From assembly GCA_003339415.1 (NCBI GenBank), contig PDHQ01000341.1, positions 1-33,897 on the forward strand: DNA of 33,897 nucleotides, in the 5' to 3' direction. Origin of the DNA: Ophiocordyceps camponoti-saundersi (nom. inval.). Taxonomy: Eukaryota > Ascomycota > Sordariomycetes > Hypocreales > Ophiocordycipitaceae. The translations under genes and the position numbers were made by a program. Under the pieces are notes generated by a model. The model saw nothing but the letters and a program-made list of their open reading frames with translations, was not told where the DNA came from and did no database searches. Below, one piece after another: positions 21,300-33,770 of this stretch. How positions within the stretch are numbered: the first letter of the stretch is position 1; each line of letters opens with the position of its first letter.

Positions 21300-22690
21300 T
21301 ATCTTTATTAAAGAATAACTTAATTAATTTAAAGATTTTTAAGTATTTTAGTAATAGCTTATAATTATAAAGCCTCTCGCGCTTTTTTAATACTTTACTA
21401 AAGTATAGCCTAAGCTTATTCTTCTTTAATAATTTTAAGTAAGCGAGAAATAAGTTATATTAGAAACTAAGTAACTAAAACTCTTAGCTAATATTAAGTA
21501 ATTATATAACTTAGGGCTATATAACTTTAAATATTTAAAAAATATAAAACTTAGCTAAAGCTATCTTTATTATAATAATACTATAAGTTATTATAATTAT
21601 ATAAGTATAAATAATTATTATAATAGCTATTACTTTAACTAAAGTTACTTTTACTATAATTAACTTAATAACTTTCTTTTTAGTTAAGCTTAATTTTATA
21701 ATATTTAATATTAGCGTAATCTTAGACTTTAAAACTTTATTATTATTTTAGCTAAAACTAACTTAGTATAAGCTCCCTCTCTTACTATCTTTAAGGTATA
21801 TTTTAATAAGATATAAATATTTTAAGTTAATAATAAAAATAAGTAATAAGTTATTATTATTATTATTAATATTAAATATAATTATAAGAGTTTTAAGCGC
21901 GGCGTAAAGTTTCTTTTTAGTAAGATAAATTTTAATTATAATAAAAGATATTTACTTTTTACTTTTACCCTTTAAAAGCGCTATATACGCCGCCTTAATA
22001 AGGTTTAATATTACTAGCTTATAAGTTTTACTTATTTTATAAGTTAACTTTATCTTTACCCTAAGTAAAGCCTAAGCTAATACTCCTAATTTCTTAAGTA
22101 TTATTATTACTTTTTTACTTAAGTTAAACTTATTATAAGCTATACTTATAAAGCTTAAAATTTATTAATAAATATAAGCGTTAATTTACTTTAAAGCGAT
22201 ATAGATAAACTTAAATATAAAGATAGATATCTCCCCCCCCTCTTCTTTTACTTCCTTTACTTTTTTTATAACTTTAATATAAATACCTTTTAAAGCGTTC
22301 CTTACCTTAATTATATTTTTATAAATATAACTTTAATTCGAATCTTAAATTAAAGTAAGATCCTCCTTAGCTATAGCTTATACCTTTTTAAACTCTTATT
22401 ATTTATTATAACGCTTAGCTTATATAATATATAGTTCCTTAGCGTTATTTTTAAGTTAAGGATATATAAATAGATAAGTAAAATTCGTTTAGGTATAAGT
22501 AATATACGCGCGCGCGTTTATAGTTATTAAATATTAGCTTAATTTTATTAATATTTAGCTTAAATAGGACGCGACTTAAGTATAGCTTATTTATTATTAA
22601 TTTTTATATTATAGTTATAAGCTATTATTATCGTAAAAAGGGAAATAAAAAGTTAATATTATATATATAAAAAAGGGCCCTGCGCTATAT
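21300..22690 (-). pseudogene. possible fossil ORF, unknown
   Basis: Read on minus with codons ending at 22499, a frame extends upstream to about 22690 and down to about 21300. Open segments include about 22350-22499 and about 21790-21840 (a Lys-Ile-Val-Arg-Glu-Gly-Ala-Tyr segment). Another is about 21480-21570, with a Ser-Pro-Lys-Leu segment. The part 21600-21760 is dense in stops in this frame while a neighbouring frame is more open, so an indel, a second gene or a Gln-rich region is possible. No family was recognised. Confidence 0.3.
22506..22517. other. alternating CG tract (ACGCGCGCGCGT)
   Basis: A perfect 12-bp self-complementary run of alternating C and G in otherwise AT-rich DNA. It shows that CpG survives here. 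Alternating CG can adopt Z-form, but no function can be inferred. Confidence 0.6.
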
Positions 22691-24625
22691 AAGCTATAAG
22701 ATTTTATACCTTATAGTAAATTACTTACTAATTATAAAGCGTTATAATATATATTAATATATACCTTTCCCTTTTACTAAAAATCTAGCTTATATCTGCC
22801 CTCCTATAATTAAGGTTCGCGGCCGCCCCTGCCTTAGTAACCCCTAAACCTTAGCTTAATCTACCTTAAACCCGCTACTATAACTTAGTAAACTAGTATA
22901 AGGCCCGCTATAATACCCTCTCCTTACTTATTATTTTTACCTTATTAGCTACTAATTACTTAGTAAGGGGTTTTCCCTTAAGCCTAGCTTAGTTTTTCCC
23001 CTTTTCCTACTTTCTATATACTTAGATACTTTATAAGTCCCTAGTATAATATAATATATATATAAGAGTATTTAAAGTAATAATATAAATAATAAAGTTA
23101 TATTTTTATAAAAAAAAGGCGGCTTTATATAAAAATATATAAAAAAATAAATATTCTTATTTTTATATAATAAGGATTATCTAACTATTCTTATATATAA
23201 TAATACTCTTAATATTATTAAAATATACTTTTAAGTAATTTATATCTTTAAACAAAAAAAGGAATAGCGTAAAGGTATTAAGAATATAATACTATATAAT
23301 ATTAAAAAGGCTATTAATATTAGTTATACTAATTAAAGTTATAATAGCTAAGCTATTAGACTTAATTATAGCGATACTTAAGGTTTAATAAATCTATATA
23401 TTTAAATTCTCTTATATAAATACTTTAGCTTAGTCTCTTCTAATAATAAAAAAATTTATAATACTTATATTTTAAAGTTATCCTTAATAGTTTATATAAT
23501 AAATATCTATAAAGAAAACTTAATTACTTAATTATATAATTTATTATATAAAGATATCTTCCTTTATAAATTAATATATAAGGGTACTTAAGAGGATATA
23601 TTAAGTAGTTTTTTTAAAAGCGTTTTTTTTTCTTTATATAATAAGTTGTTAAGGTTATTAATAATATTATATCTTTTATATTTAAGAAAGAATATTTTAA
23701 ACTTATTATTTATAAGGGGGTTTTTATTAAATTCTTTATATAAAGTAAAATATACTTTTCTTATATTATTAAAATCCTTTTACTTATAATTTATTAATTA
23801 ATAGCTTTCTTTCTTATAAATAAAATAATACTTTTTTATATAAAGTAATAAGTAGCGGTCTTTTTATTAAACTTACTTAAATATACCTATATAAACTTTT
23901 AGCTATAATAAATTTAGTTATAAGGAATTTATATAATAATATTAATTAATAAAAAACTAGTTAGATATTTTCTTATAATTAAGGGTAATTTAAAATAATA
24001 TACGAAAAATAAAGAAAAACTTTTTATATAAGGGCTTTATAGAAAAAATACTAGCTTAAGTTTTAGCACCTTATAGTAGGCCTTAGTTATTATAATATAA
24101 AGTTAAATTTCCCCTTTTTTAAGAGCGCGTTATATAAGTTATATTTTCTTAATTAGTTTCTTAAGGATTTTTAATATTATTCTCTTTAAGTATTTCCTTT
24201 ATATAAAGGTAAAAGTTATACTAGTTTAATTAGCTTAATATTATATACGATTTATTATTATATTAAAGTATAAATTAAATATCTTATAAATCTTATCTTA
24301 CTTTCTTTTAAGTTTTATATAATAAAAGTAATATAACTAAGCTAAGCTTATAAAGATATTTAAAAAGATAATATAATATTAGTTTTTAATTATATTAATT
24401 TATTAGTAATATAATATAAAAAGCTTAGCTTTATTATATAAAATATTATATAAACTGCCTAAGCAATTCTAGTCTTTTTACTAGCCTTTATTAAATATTA
24501 TAACCTTCTTAAAGGTAATTAGGCTATTATAAATTAATTATATAAGAGGGAAGATAAAGGCTAGGCTTTTTAAAATTATTATAAAAACTATAAATAAGTT
24601 TAGTATTTCTTTTACTTTATATAAA
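22691..24625. other. unassigned sequence with a C-rich patch
   Basis: Positions 22790-22930 are C-rich on + (GCGGCCGCCCCTGCC near 22818-22832) and include three of the rare TG sites (22681, 22798 and 22829). The rest is AT-rich. I see no repeat family or fossil frame that I can defend. Confidence 0.35.
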
Positions 24626-25510
24626 GTTATGTTAAAAGTTATTATATTAAAAGTTATATTAAAGGTTATATAAAAGAGAACCTTAATTAATAAGATAATC
24701 TTTTAAATAAGCTTAAAAATAAGGGTTATTATAATTATAAAAGTTATAAAAATATAATTATATAAAGCTTTAATTACTATAAGGAGTTTCTTAATAAAGC
24801 TTTTAGTTTATTATATAATAACGCTTTATTTTTTAAAAAGCTATAAAAAGGCCTAAAAAAATAAGCGGGAAACTTACTTTACTTAATATTCGGTTTATTT
24901 ATAAAAGTCTTTTTAGGCACTACTAGTAAGAAGAGAGCCTCTAATTTTTAAGTAAATAGCTTTATATATAATTTTACTTATATATATTATAAGCTTAATA
25001 TTTAAGGGTTTATTTATAATTTTTAAGTTAGTTTTTTAGAAATCTAAGCTTACTTTTACTTATTATATATAAACTAAAATAATATTTCTTTTAGCTATTT
25101 TTTTATATATAATTAGGTTAAGTTCCTAAGCTTAAGTCTAGGTTAGTTTCGGGGTTATCTAAATTACTTTAAGCTAGGTAAGCGTAGGTATAAGCGCGTT
25201 TAAGAGTATTAAGAGTATATAAGAGTTCTTATTAGATAATAAGGCGTATAAAGCTATTATTATTATTTAAAAGAGGCTTAGTATAAGGGTCTTATTTTTT
25301 TTCTCTATTATATAAGGTAGCTATTATATATACTATAAAATTATATAAAAAAGTAAGGTTAAGTATAATAAATTATTAATCCTTTTATTTATAGTTATTT
25401 CTTTTATTTTAACTAATTTATATATTACTTAATATACTAATAAATATTAAATAGGCTATCTAATATTAATATAAAAAGAGTTTTAAAAAGGAGTATATTA
25501 TTATAATACC
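24626..25510 (-). pseudogene. fossil ORF, unknown protein
   Basis: A minus-strand frame (a codon ends at 25360) stays open from about 25360 to 25140 with three stops. It includes a segment reading Leu-Asn-Thr-Leu-Lys-Arg-Ala-Tyr-Thr-Tyr-Ala-Tyr-Leu-Ala, followed by Asn-Pro-Glu-Thr-Asn-Leu-Asp-Leu. The frame continues without shift to at least 24626 with RIP-type stops. Upstream, to about 25510, it is more interrupted. The balanced composition with Pro, Glu, Asp and Asn suggests a real former protein. No domain was recognised. Confidence 0.42.
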
Positions 25511-25788
25511 TTTTTATATATAATATAAAAAGAGGGTAGCTATTTAAATACTTAGTTAAATATATAAAGTAATAATAAGGAATATAAAAAATAAAGTAAG
25601 GAGTTATAAGATTAAAAAAAGCTTATATAAAACGTTTTTATAGCTTAAGTAAGCTATATAATAATATAAAGTTATAAAGTAATAATATAAAGCTATAAAG
25701 TATTATAAAATACTTTAATAATTTAAAAGCTAAGATATATTTTAAAATAAAGCTTATAATTATAAAAATATATCTAATATAAGTTTAA

Positions 25789-27644
25789 TAATAATAATAT
25801 TAATATACTAATATATTTTATATAGCTTAGAACTATCTTATATATATTCTAAAAGGGGAAAAAACTAAAAAACCCGGAGTAAAACCCTCCCTTTAAGTAT
25901 TACCTTAGCTTTAAGTTAAACCTTATCTATACCTAATACTCTATATATTTAATAAGTTAAGTAATAATTAGTAATTAGGAAGCTAATCTATTTAATATAA
26001 GAAACTTTATAATAATAAAAGTACGCGTAAACTAAGTTTAATATAAAGTTTATATAGCTTATTTATTCTTTTAGCTATTATTATCGCTATAAACTAAATC
26101 TTTATAATTAATTAAAATAGCTTTAATAATCTAATTAATTAAAACCTTATTAATATAGCTAAGAAATATATAAAAGTTTTATTATTTTATAATAAACCTT
26201 ATAATAGCTAATTTTAAAAAATAGTTAGATTATTATAATAAAGTTATAAATAAGTTTAAAAAAAAGGTTAGGGGAAATATAATTATATTTATTTTTTAGC
26301 GTTTCCGCTCCTATTATTACTAAACTCTAGTTAATATTAAAAGGGGAGAAAAGGTAATATATAAAAAATTCCGGTTTATAAACCTCTAAGGTTAGGAAAT
26401 ATATATATTTTTCGCTTAGTTTTATATTACTCTTATTTTAAAGTAAAGTTAACTTTACTTAAAATAGAACTTTTAATAAAAATAGTAATAATATAGTTTT
26501 TTTATAAGCTATAAAATAAGTAAACTTATTTTTTATATATAGAATAATAAAATATTTATTATATTATAGCTTTATTATATAATATTTAATAATATATTTA
26601 AATTAGTATTATATAAAATATTATTAAAATTAGATTTTTTATATATATAATTTAGCGTTAAAAATCTCTGCTTAAATTATTATATTTTTATTATAAAATT
26701 AGTTTATATTTACTATATTATTAATAATAATTATTAAGAAGCTTTGCTAAATTTTTAAATAATATCTCTTTATATATAATTATATTATTAAAATTTTATT
26801 TAAAAATTTAATTTTTTCCTAAAAAGCTTCCTTATTATTTTACTATAAGGCTTATATTAGCACCCCCTTTATAATAAAAGTATAATTTTTACTAATTAAA
26901 TATATTTTTTCTTTAAAAATAATATAAAGCTATTTTAAATTAAATTAAAGCTTATTAATAATATTTTAAAGTATTATTATTATATCGCTACTAAGTACTT
27001 TCCTTATTATAAAAGCTTAGCTTTATTTATAAAGTTTATAGTTAATATTTATTATAATTACTTTAAAGCTTTAGATTTAAAATAAAGTAATAATAAAGTT
27101 AAAGTAAATTATAAACTATCGCTTATATTATTTAAAAACTTACTTTTTAATAGTTTTTTTAGCGCTTTAGCTATAATTATAGCTTATATTAAGGGAGTTT
27201 CGCTCCCCTTAAAGCTATAAAAAAAAAGAAATTATAGCTATAATAATAAAAAAGATATTATTAACTAATAAAATTAAAGTAAGGGGGGTGCTTTCCTAAA
27301 CCCTCTAAGACTCTGCTACTTATTCGATAATTACGTATATAAAAATAAAAATATCTTTTAAAATAATTTTATTAATATTTACCTTAGCTTTTAATAAAAT
27401 AATAAATATAATAAACTTTTAAGTTTAAGATTATTATAATTTAAAATAAAGTTATATTTTAAGTAAAAATTTTTCGTAATTATAATTAACTTATATAGCG
27501 TCGCCCTCCTCTTTAAAATCGCTCTAAGCGTAGCTTATTATTATTATAAGGTAATAAAGGGAGTAAAGTTTACTTATAATATAAAAATAAGAAGTTTATA
27601 TTTATACCGCTATAAGCGCGGAATTCGTTAAATATATAAAAGTT
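25789..27644 (+). repeat. R1 repeat copy E (full length)
   Basis: It starts at a TAA run followed by TATTAATATACTAATATATT and ends at AAATATATAAAAGTT. It has all family landmarks, including CACCCCC near 26860 and TATAAGCGCGGAATTCG near 27612. TG occurs at 26669, 26745, 27288 and 27314. It is followed immediately by copy F in the same orientation. Confidence 0.88.
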
Positions 27645-27651
27645 TTAATAT

Positions 27652-29055
27652 AATATAAGTTTAATATAAAGTTTATAGAGCTATTTATTCTTTTAGCTAT
27701 TATTATTATTATAAATTAAAGAATTATAAATAATTATAATATTTTTAATAATTTATTAAATTAAAGCTTTCTTAATATAGCTAAAAATATATAAAAGTTT
27801 TATTAGCTTATAATAAATTTTATAATAGTTAATTTTAAAAAGATAGCTAAATTATTATAATAAAGCTATAAATAAATTTAAAAAGGGGGTTAAAAGTAAT
27901 ATTATTATATTTACTTTTTAGCGTTTCTACTTTAGCTATTATTAAACTTTAATAAATATTAAAAAGAGAGGAGAGGCGATATATATAAAATTCTAATATA
28001 AAAACTTTTAAGGCTAGGAAATATAAGTATTTTTTACTTAATCTTATATTACTTTTATTTTAAGGTAAAGTTAACTTTACTTAAGATAGAATTATAATAA
28101 AAAAGTATTAATATAGCTTTTTTTATTTTCTAAAATAAATAAATTTACTTTTTATATATAAAGTAATAAAATATTAGCTATATTATAGCTTTATTATATA
28201 ATATTTAATAATATATTTAAATTAATAATATTTAAAATATTATTAAAGTTAAATTTTTAGCTTATAAAATTTAATATTAAAGATTTTTACTTATATTATT
28301 ATTTTTTTTATAAATCTAATTTATATTTATTATATTATTAATAATAATTATTAAAAACTTTTATTAAGTTTTTAAATAATATCTTTTTATATATAATTAT
28401 ATTATAAAAACTTTATTTAAAAACTTAATTTTTTTTAAAAAGCTTTTTTATTATTTTATTATAAATTTTATAAATAATATTTTAAAACTTTATTATAATA
28501 TAACTATTAAGTAATTTTTTTATAATAAAAGCTTAGCTTTATTTATAAAGTTTATTATTAATACTTATTATAATTATTTTAAGATTATAAACTTAAAGTA
28601 AAATAATAATAAAAATAAAATAAATTATAAGCGAATACTTATATTATTTAGAAATCTACTTTTTAATAATTTTTTTAGCGCTTTAGCTATAATTATAACT
28701 TATATTAAAAGAGTTCCGCTTTTTTTAAAGCTATAAAAAAGGAAATTATATTTATAATAGCTAAGGAGATATTATTAATTAATAAAATTAAAGTAAAAGA
28801 AAGCGCCTCCTTAAACTTTATAATAATTTTTTAAGTTTAAGATTATTATAATTTAAAATAAAGCTATTTTTAAAGTAAAAATTTTTATAATTATACTTAA
28901 CTTATATAGCGTCGCCCTTCTTTTAAAAGTTACTTTAAGCATAGCTTACTATTATTATAAGATAAGAAAAAGAGTAAAATATACTTATTATATAAAAATA
29001 AATAACTTATATTTATATTATTATAAGTATAAAGTTTATAATATATATATATTAA
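27652..29055 (+). repeat. R1 repeat copy F (lacks first ~230 bp)
   Basis: It begins at the family-internal word AGTTTAATATAAAGTTTATA and runs to the ATAAGTATAAAGTTTATAAT end. An internal segment around 28450-28480 is shorter than in D, E and G, and the GGGGGGCGCC-containing region is altered near 28797-28810. It is a tandem neighbour of E and the most decayed R1 copy. Confidence 0.82.
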
Positions 29056-29674
29056 GTAATATATTTTAATTAAAAATAAACTTATTTAGCCTTTTTAATA
29101 ATTATTTTAAAAAAACTTAAAAATATATATTATAAAGCTTTTAATAAAAAAATCTAGCTATAATAATATATAAAAAGAATATTTATTAAAAAAATATAAA
29201 GTTTAAAAAGTATAATAAAATTAAAACTTAAGCTTTTTAATTATAATTTTATTAATAATAAGTTTAATATATATTATAGCTAGCTAAAAGTTAAGTTTAA
29301 AATAAAGTATAAATAACTTTAATATAAATAAAACTTAATAATATTTTATATTAATATTTTATTTTTATATTTAATTAATAATAAAAAAAAGCTTTAATTA
29401 ATATTAAAGTTTTTAACTTTTATATATTTTATAAATTTTACGCTTATAATAATATAAGTATAAATTTTTTATTTTTATATTTTAGATAAACTTTACTTTT
29501 TTTATTATTTTATAATAATAGTAAGCTACGCTTATAATAACTTTAAGGGGGAGGGCAATATTATATAAATTAATTATAAACGCGAAAATTCTTTACTTAA
29601 AATATAGCTTTATTTTAAAATATAATAATTTTAAATTTAAAAGTTTATTATATTTATTATTTTATTATAATAAA
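29056..29674. other. spacer between R1 copies F and G
   Basis: Very AT-rich. Positions 29400-29640 partly resemble the reverse complement of R1 distal sequence (GGGGGAGGGCAATATTATAT around 29548, and the AAGTTTATTATA / TTTAAAATATAA words). An inverted, badly decayed R1 end fragment may therefore be present. Confidence 0.4.
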
Positions 29675-31541
29675 ATAATAATAATAATATTTATATACTA
29701 ATATACTTAATATAGCTTAGAACTATCTTATATATATTTTAAAAGTAGGAAAAACCGGAGAACTTAGAGTAAAACCCTCCCCTTAAGCGTTACCTTAGTT
29801 TAGGGCTAAACTAAGTCCGCACCCGGCACTCTATACTTTAAATAGGTTTAATAATAATAAGTAATTAAAAAGCCGATATTTCCTCTAAAGCGGAGTTTAC
29901 GGTAATAAGAGTACGCGTAGTCCGGGTTTAGTATAAAGTTTATATAGCTACTTATCTTTTTAAGCGTTATCGTTATTATAAACTAAATCTCCGCGCTTAA
30001 TTATAATATCTTAAATAATTTATTTAATTAAAATTTTATTAATATAATTAAGGAATATATAGAAATTTTACTAGCTTATAACGAACTTTATAATAGCTAG
30101 TCTTAAAAAGCGGCCTAATTATTACGGCGGAGCTATAAATAAGTTTAAAAAGGGGGTTAAAAGTAAAGCTATTATATTTACTTTTTAGTATTTCCGCCCT
30201 AGCTATTACTAAACTCTAATTAGCGCTAAAAGGGAAAGAGGGCTAATATATACGGAGTTTTAATTTATAAATCTCCGAGGTTAGGAAATATAAGTATCTT
30301 TCGCTTAGTCTTACGCCGCTCTTATCTTAGGGTAAAGTTAACTTTACTTAAGGTAAGTCCCTTAATAAAAAAGGTAATAGTATAGTTTTTTTTTATATAT
30401 TATAAAATAAGCTAACTTACTTTTTATATATAAAAAGGCGGAGTATTAGCTATATTATAGCTTCGCTATATAATATTTAGTAATATATCTAAGCTAGTAA
30501 TATTTAAAATATTATTAAGGTTAAACTTTTAGCTTATAAAGTTCCGCGTTAAAAATCTCCGCTTATATTATTATACCTTTATTATAAATTTAATTTATAT
30601 TTATTACGCTATTAATAATAACTATAAGAAAACTCCGCTAAATTCTTAAATAGTATTTTTTTATATATAATTATATTATTAAAACTTTATTCGATAATTT
30701 AATCTCTTTCTAAAAAGCGTCTTTACCGCCTTACTATAAAGCTTACGCTAGTACCCTTTTTATAATAAAAATATAATTTTTACTAATAAAGTATACTTTT
30801 TCTCCGAAAATAATATAAAGCTACCTTAAATTAAATTAAAGCTTATAAATAGTATTTTAAAATATTATTATAATATTACCGCTAAGTAATTTCTTTATTA
30901 TAAGGGCTTAGCTTTACTTATAAAGTTCGCGATTAATATTTATTATAGTTACCTTAAGGCTTTAAACTTAAAATAGAGTAATAATAAAATTAAAGCGAAT
31001 TATAAGCTAACGCTTATATTGCCTAGGAATTTATTTTTTAATAGTTTTCTTTAGTATTTTAGCTATAATTATAATTTATATTAAAAGAGTTCCGCTCCCC
31101 CTAGAGTTATAAAAAAAAGAGGAAATTATAGCTATAATAGTTAAGGAAATATTATTAATTAATAGAGTTAGAGTAGGGGGGGCGCCTCCCCGGACTTTTT
31201 CGGACTTTACTACTTATTTAATAATTACTTATATAGAAACTAAAGCGTCCCCCGAAATAATTTTACTAATACTCGCCTTAGCTTCTAATAAGGTAAGAGG
31301 TACGGTAAACTTTTAAGTTTAAGTTTATTATAATTTAAAATAAAGCTATATTTTAGGTAAAAAATTTTCGCGGTTACGATTAACTTATATAGCGTCGCTT
31401 TCCCCCCCGGAGTTATTTTAAGCGTAGCTTAAAGCTATTATTATAAGGTAATAGAAAGAGCGGAGTCTACTTATAATATAAAAATAAGAAGTCTATATTT
31501 ACGTTACTATAAGCGCGGAATCTATAAAATATATAAGAGTT
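29675..31541 (+). repeat. R1 repeat copy G (full length, least decayed)
   Basis: It starts beside the AATAATAATAATATTTATAT run and ends at ATATATAAGAGTT. It keeps the most C and G of the copies: CCGGAGAACTTAGAGTAAAA near 29755, AAAGCGGAGTTTACGG near 29887, and GGGGGGGCGCCTCCCCGGAC at 31176-31195. It is the best template for a family consensus. From about 30660 to 31313 the + strand has one fairly open frame ending at TAA 31314. The minus strand is also unusually open at about 31085-31310, so the coding strand is undecided. Confidence 0.88.
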
Positions 31542-31556
31542 ATATTATTTTATTAA

Positions 31557-33090
31557 AAGTTAAAGTAAATATTAAAAAGATTATTTTAAAAAATACTTTT
31601 ATTTTTATATAAGTAATTATTAAATAAAGAATAAAGTTTAAAAAGGTTTAAGAAGGCGCCTTTTTATTTTAACTTTATTAGTTAATAATATCTCCTTAGT
31701 TATTATAATTATAGTTTCCTCTTTTTTTATAATTTTAAAAGGAGTAAAACTTTTTTAATATAAGCTATAATTATAGCTAAAGCGCTAAAAAGATTATTAA
31801 AAAGTAAATTGCTAAGTAATATAAATAATAGCTTATAATTTACTTTAATTTTATTATTACTTTATTTTAAATTTAAAGCTTAAAGGTAATTATAAAAAGT
31901 ATTAATTATAAACTTTATAAGTAAAGCTAAGCTTTTATAATAAGGAAATTACTTAATAATAATATTATAATAATATTCTAAGATATTATTTATAAGCTTT
32001 AGTTTAACTTAAAATAGCTTTATATTATTTTTAAAAAAGTAATATATTTAATTAATAAAAGTTATACTTTTATTATAAAAAAGGTATTATAATAAGCTTT
32101 ATAGTAAAATAATAAGAAAATTTTTTAGAAAAAAATTAAGTTTTTAAATAAAGTTTAAATAATATAATTATATATAAAAAGATATTATTTAAAAACTTAG
32201 TAAAGCTTTTTAATAATTATTATTAATAATATAATAAATATAAATTAAATTTATAATAAAAATATAATAATATAAATAAAGATTTTTAATATTAAATTAT
32301 ATATATTAAAAGTTTAACTTTAATTATAATTTAAATATAATTAATTTAAATATATTACTAAATATTATATAATAAAGCTATAATATAATAAATTTACTTT
32401 ATTTTAAAGGATTTTTCTTACTTAATATATTATAAAAGCTTTAGATGTTATAAAGGCTCTTAGCGTATTAATAATAATAATAATATAAAAGTTTATAAAC
32501 TAAAATTTTATATACGCTACCCCTCCTCCCTTTTTAGCGCTAACTAAAGTTTAATAATAATAATAGTAGAAATATTAAAATTTAAATATAATAATATTTC
32601 CCTTAACCCCCTTTCTAAACTTATTTATAGCTTTATTATAATAATTTAACTATTTTTTAAAATTAGCTATTATAAGGTTTATTATAAAATAATAAAACTT
32701 TTATATATTTCTTAGCTATACTAATAAGGTTTTAATTACTTAAATTATTAAAGCTATTTTAATTAATTATAAAGATTTAGTTTATAATAATAATAATAGC
32801 TAAAAAGATAAGTAAGCTATATAAACCTTATATTAAACTTAGTTTATATATACTTTTACTATTATAAAGTCTATTTTTAGAGAAATATTAGCTTCTTAAT
32901 TATTAATTATTACTTAAGTTATTAAATATATAAAATATAAGGTATAAGCGATATCTAACTTAAAGCTAAGGTAATACTTAAAAAAAGGGTTTTACTTTAA
33001 GTTTTTTAATTTTTCCCCCTTTTAAAATATATATAGGATAGTTCTAAGCTATATAAAGTATACTAATATATTAATATTATTATTATTAAT
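31557..33090 (-). repeat. R1 repeat copy H (inverted, ~1.5 kb)
   Basis: The reverse complement of R1, ending at the usual (TAA)n side near 33090. It lacks about 250 bp of the distal end. It lies head-to-head with copy G, making a very large inverted repeat. Confidence 0.87.
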
Positions 33091-33401
33091 ATAAAGGTTT
33101 TATAATAAATAATTAAAATAAGCTAAAATAAAGTTATAATTAAAGTTATTAAAAAAAAGAGAAAGAAGCTTTTTTTAAGCTAACTATATATTATATATAA
33201 TAATTAAGCGCTATTAAAAAACCTAAAATATAATTATTATTAACTTCTTTATTTAGCTATACTTAGTTATAAACTAATCTTTTATAAATATATTTATATA
33301 TATTAATTAAAAGAAAATATAAAAAAGACTTTATTAAGCAAATTAAATAAATAGCTATATTACCTAATACTTAAATATAGCTTTAAATAGTTATTATTAC
33401 A
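33091..33401. other. spacer
   Basis: AT-rich, nothing identified. TATATTATATATAATAATTA and other simple AT words occur. Confidence 0.4.
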
Positions 33402-33722
33402 CGCTAGCACTTATAAGGATTTTCCCTTAGATATTTTATAGTAATTTTTAAGGATTTTTAATTATAGTTATATAACTTATAAAAACCTTATTATAAAATT
33501 ACTTAAAAAGAACTTTAAGGGAAATTATTAAAAAACGTAATTATTTCCTTATTAAGATTTTATTATACCCTCTCCTATCTCTATTAATAAATACCCTTAT
33601 ATATTTTACTAAGATTTTACTTATAAGAGTTTTTCCTTTTTTTCTTTCCTTTCTCCTTAGCTTAGAATTTTTATTTATAATATTAATATTACTATTTACT
33701 TAATATATTTTAGCTATAATAT
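33402..33722 (+). repeat. R2 repeat copy 2 (~320 bp)
   Basis: A direct match to 19853-20169 over its full length, with differences mostly of C/T and G/A type. Matching begins around GCTAGCACTTATAAGGATTT and ends at TTTAGCTATAATA. Flanks of the two copies differ, so this is a dispersed repeat and not part of a larger local duplication. Confidence 0.85.
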
Positions 33723-33770
33723 TATTCTAAGCTTACTTTTTGCTAATAAGGGATTAAGAAATATATACCT

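Noticed and set aside
25789..33090. CRISPR-like or satellite array from the regular R1 spacing
   Set aside because: Units are about 1.85 kb, truncated differently and in both orientations, so this is a dispersed transposon-like family.
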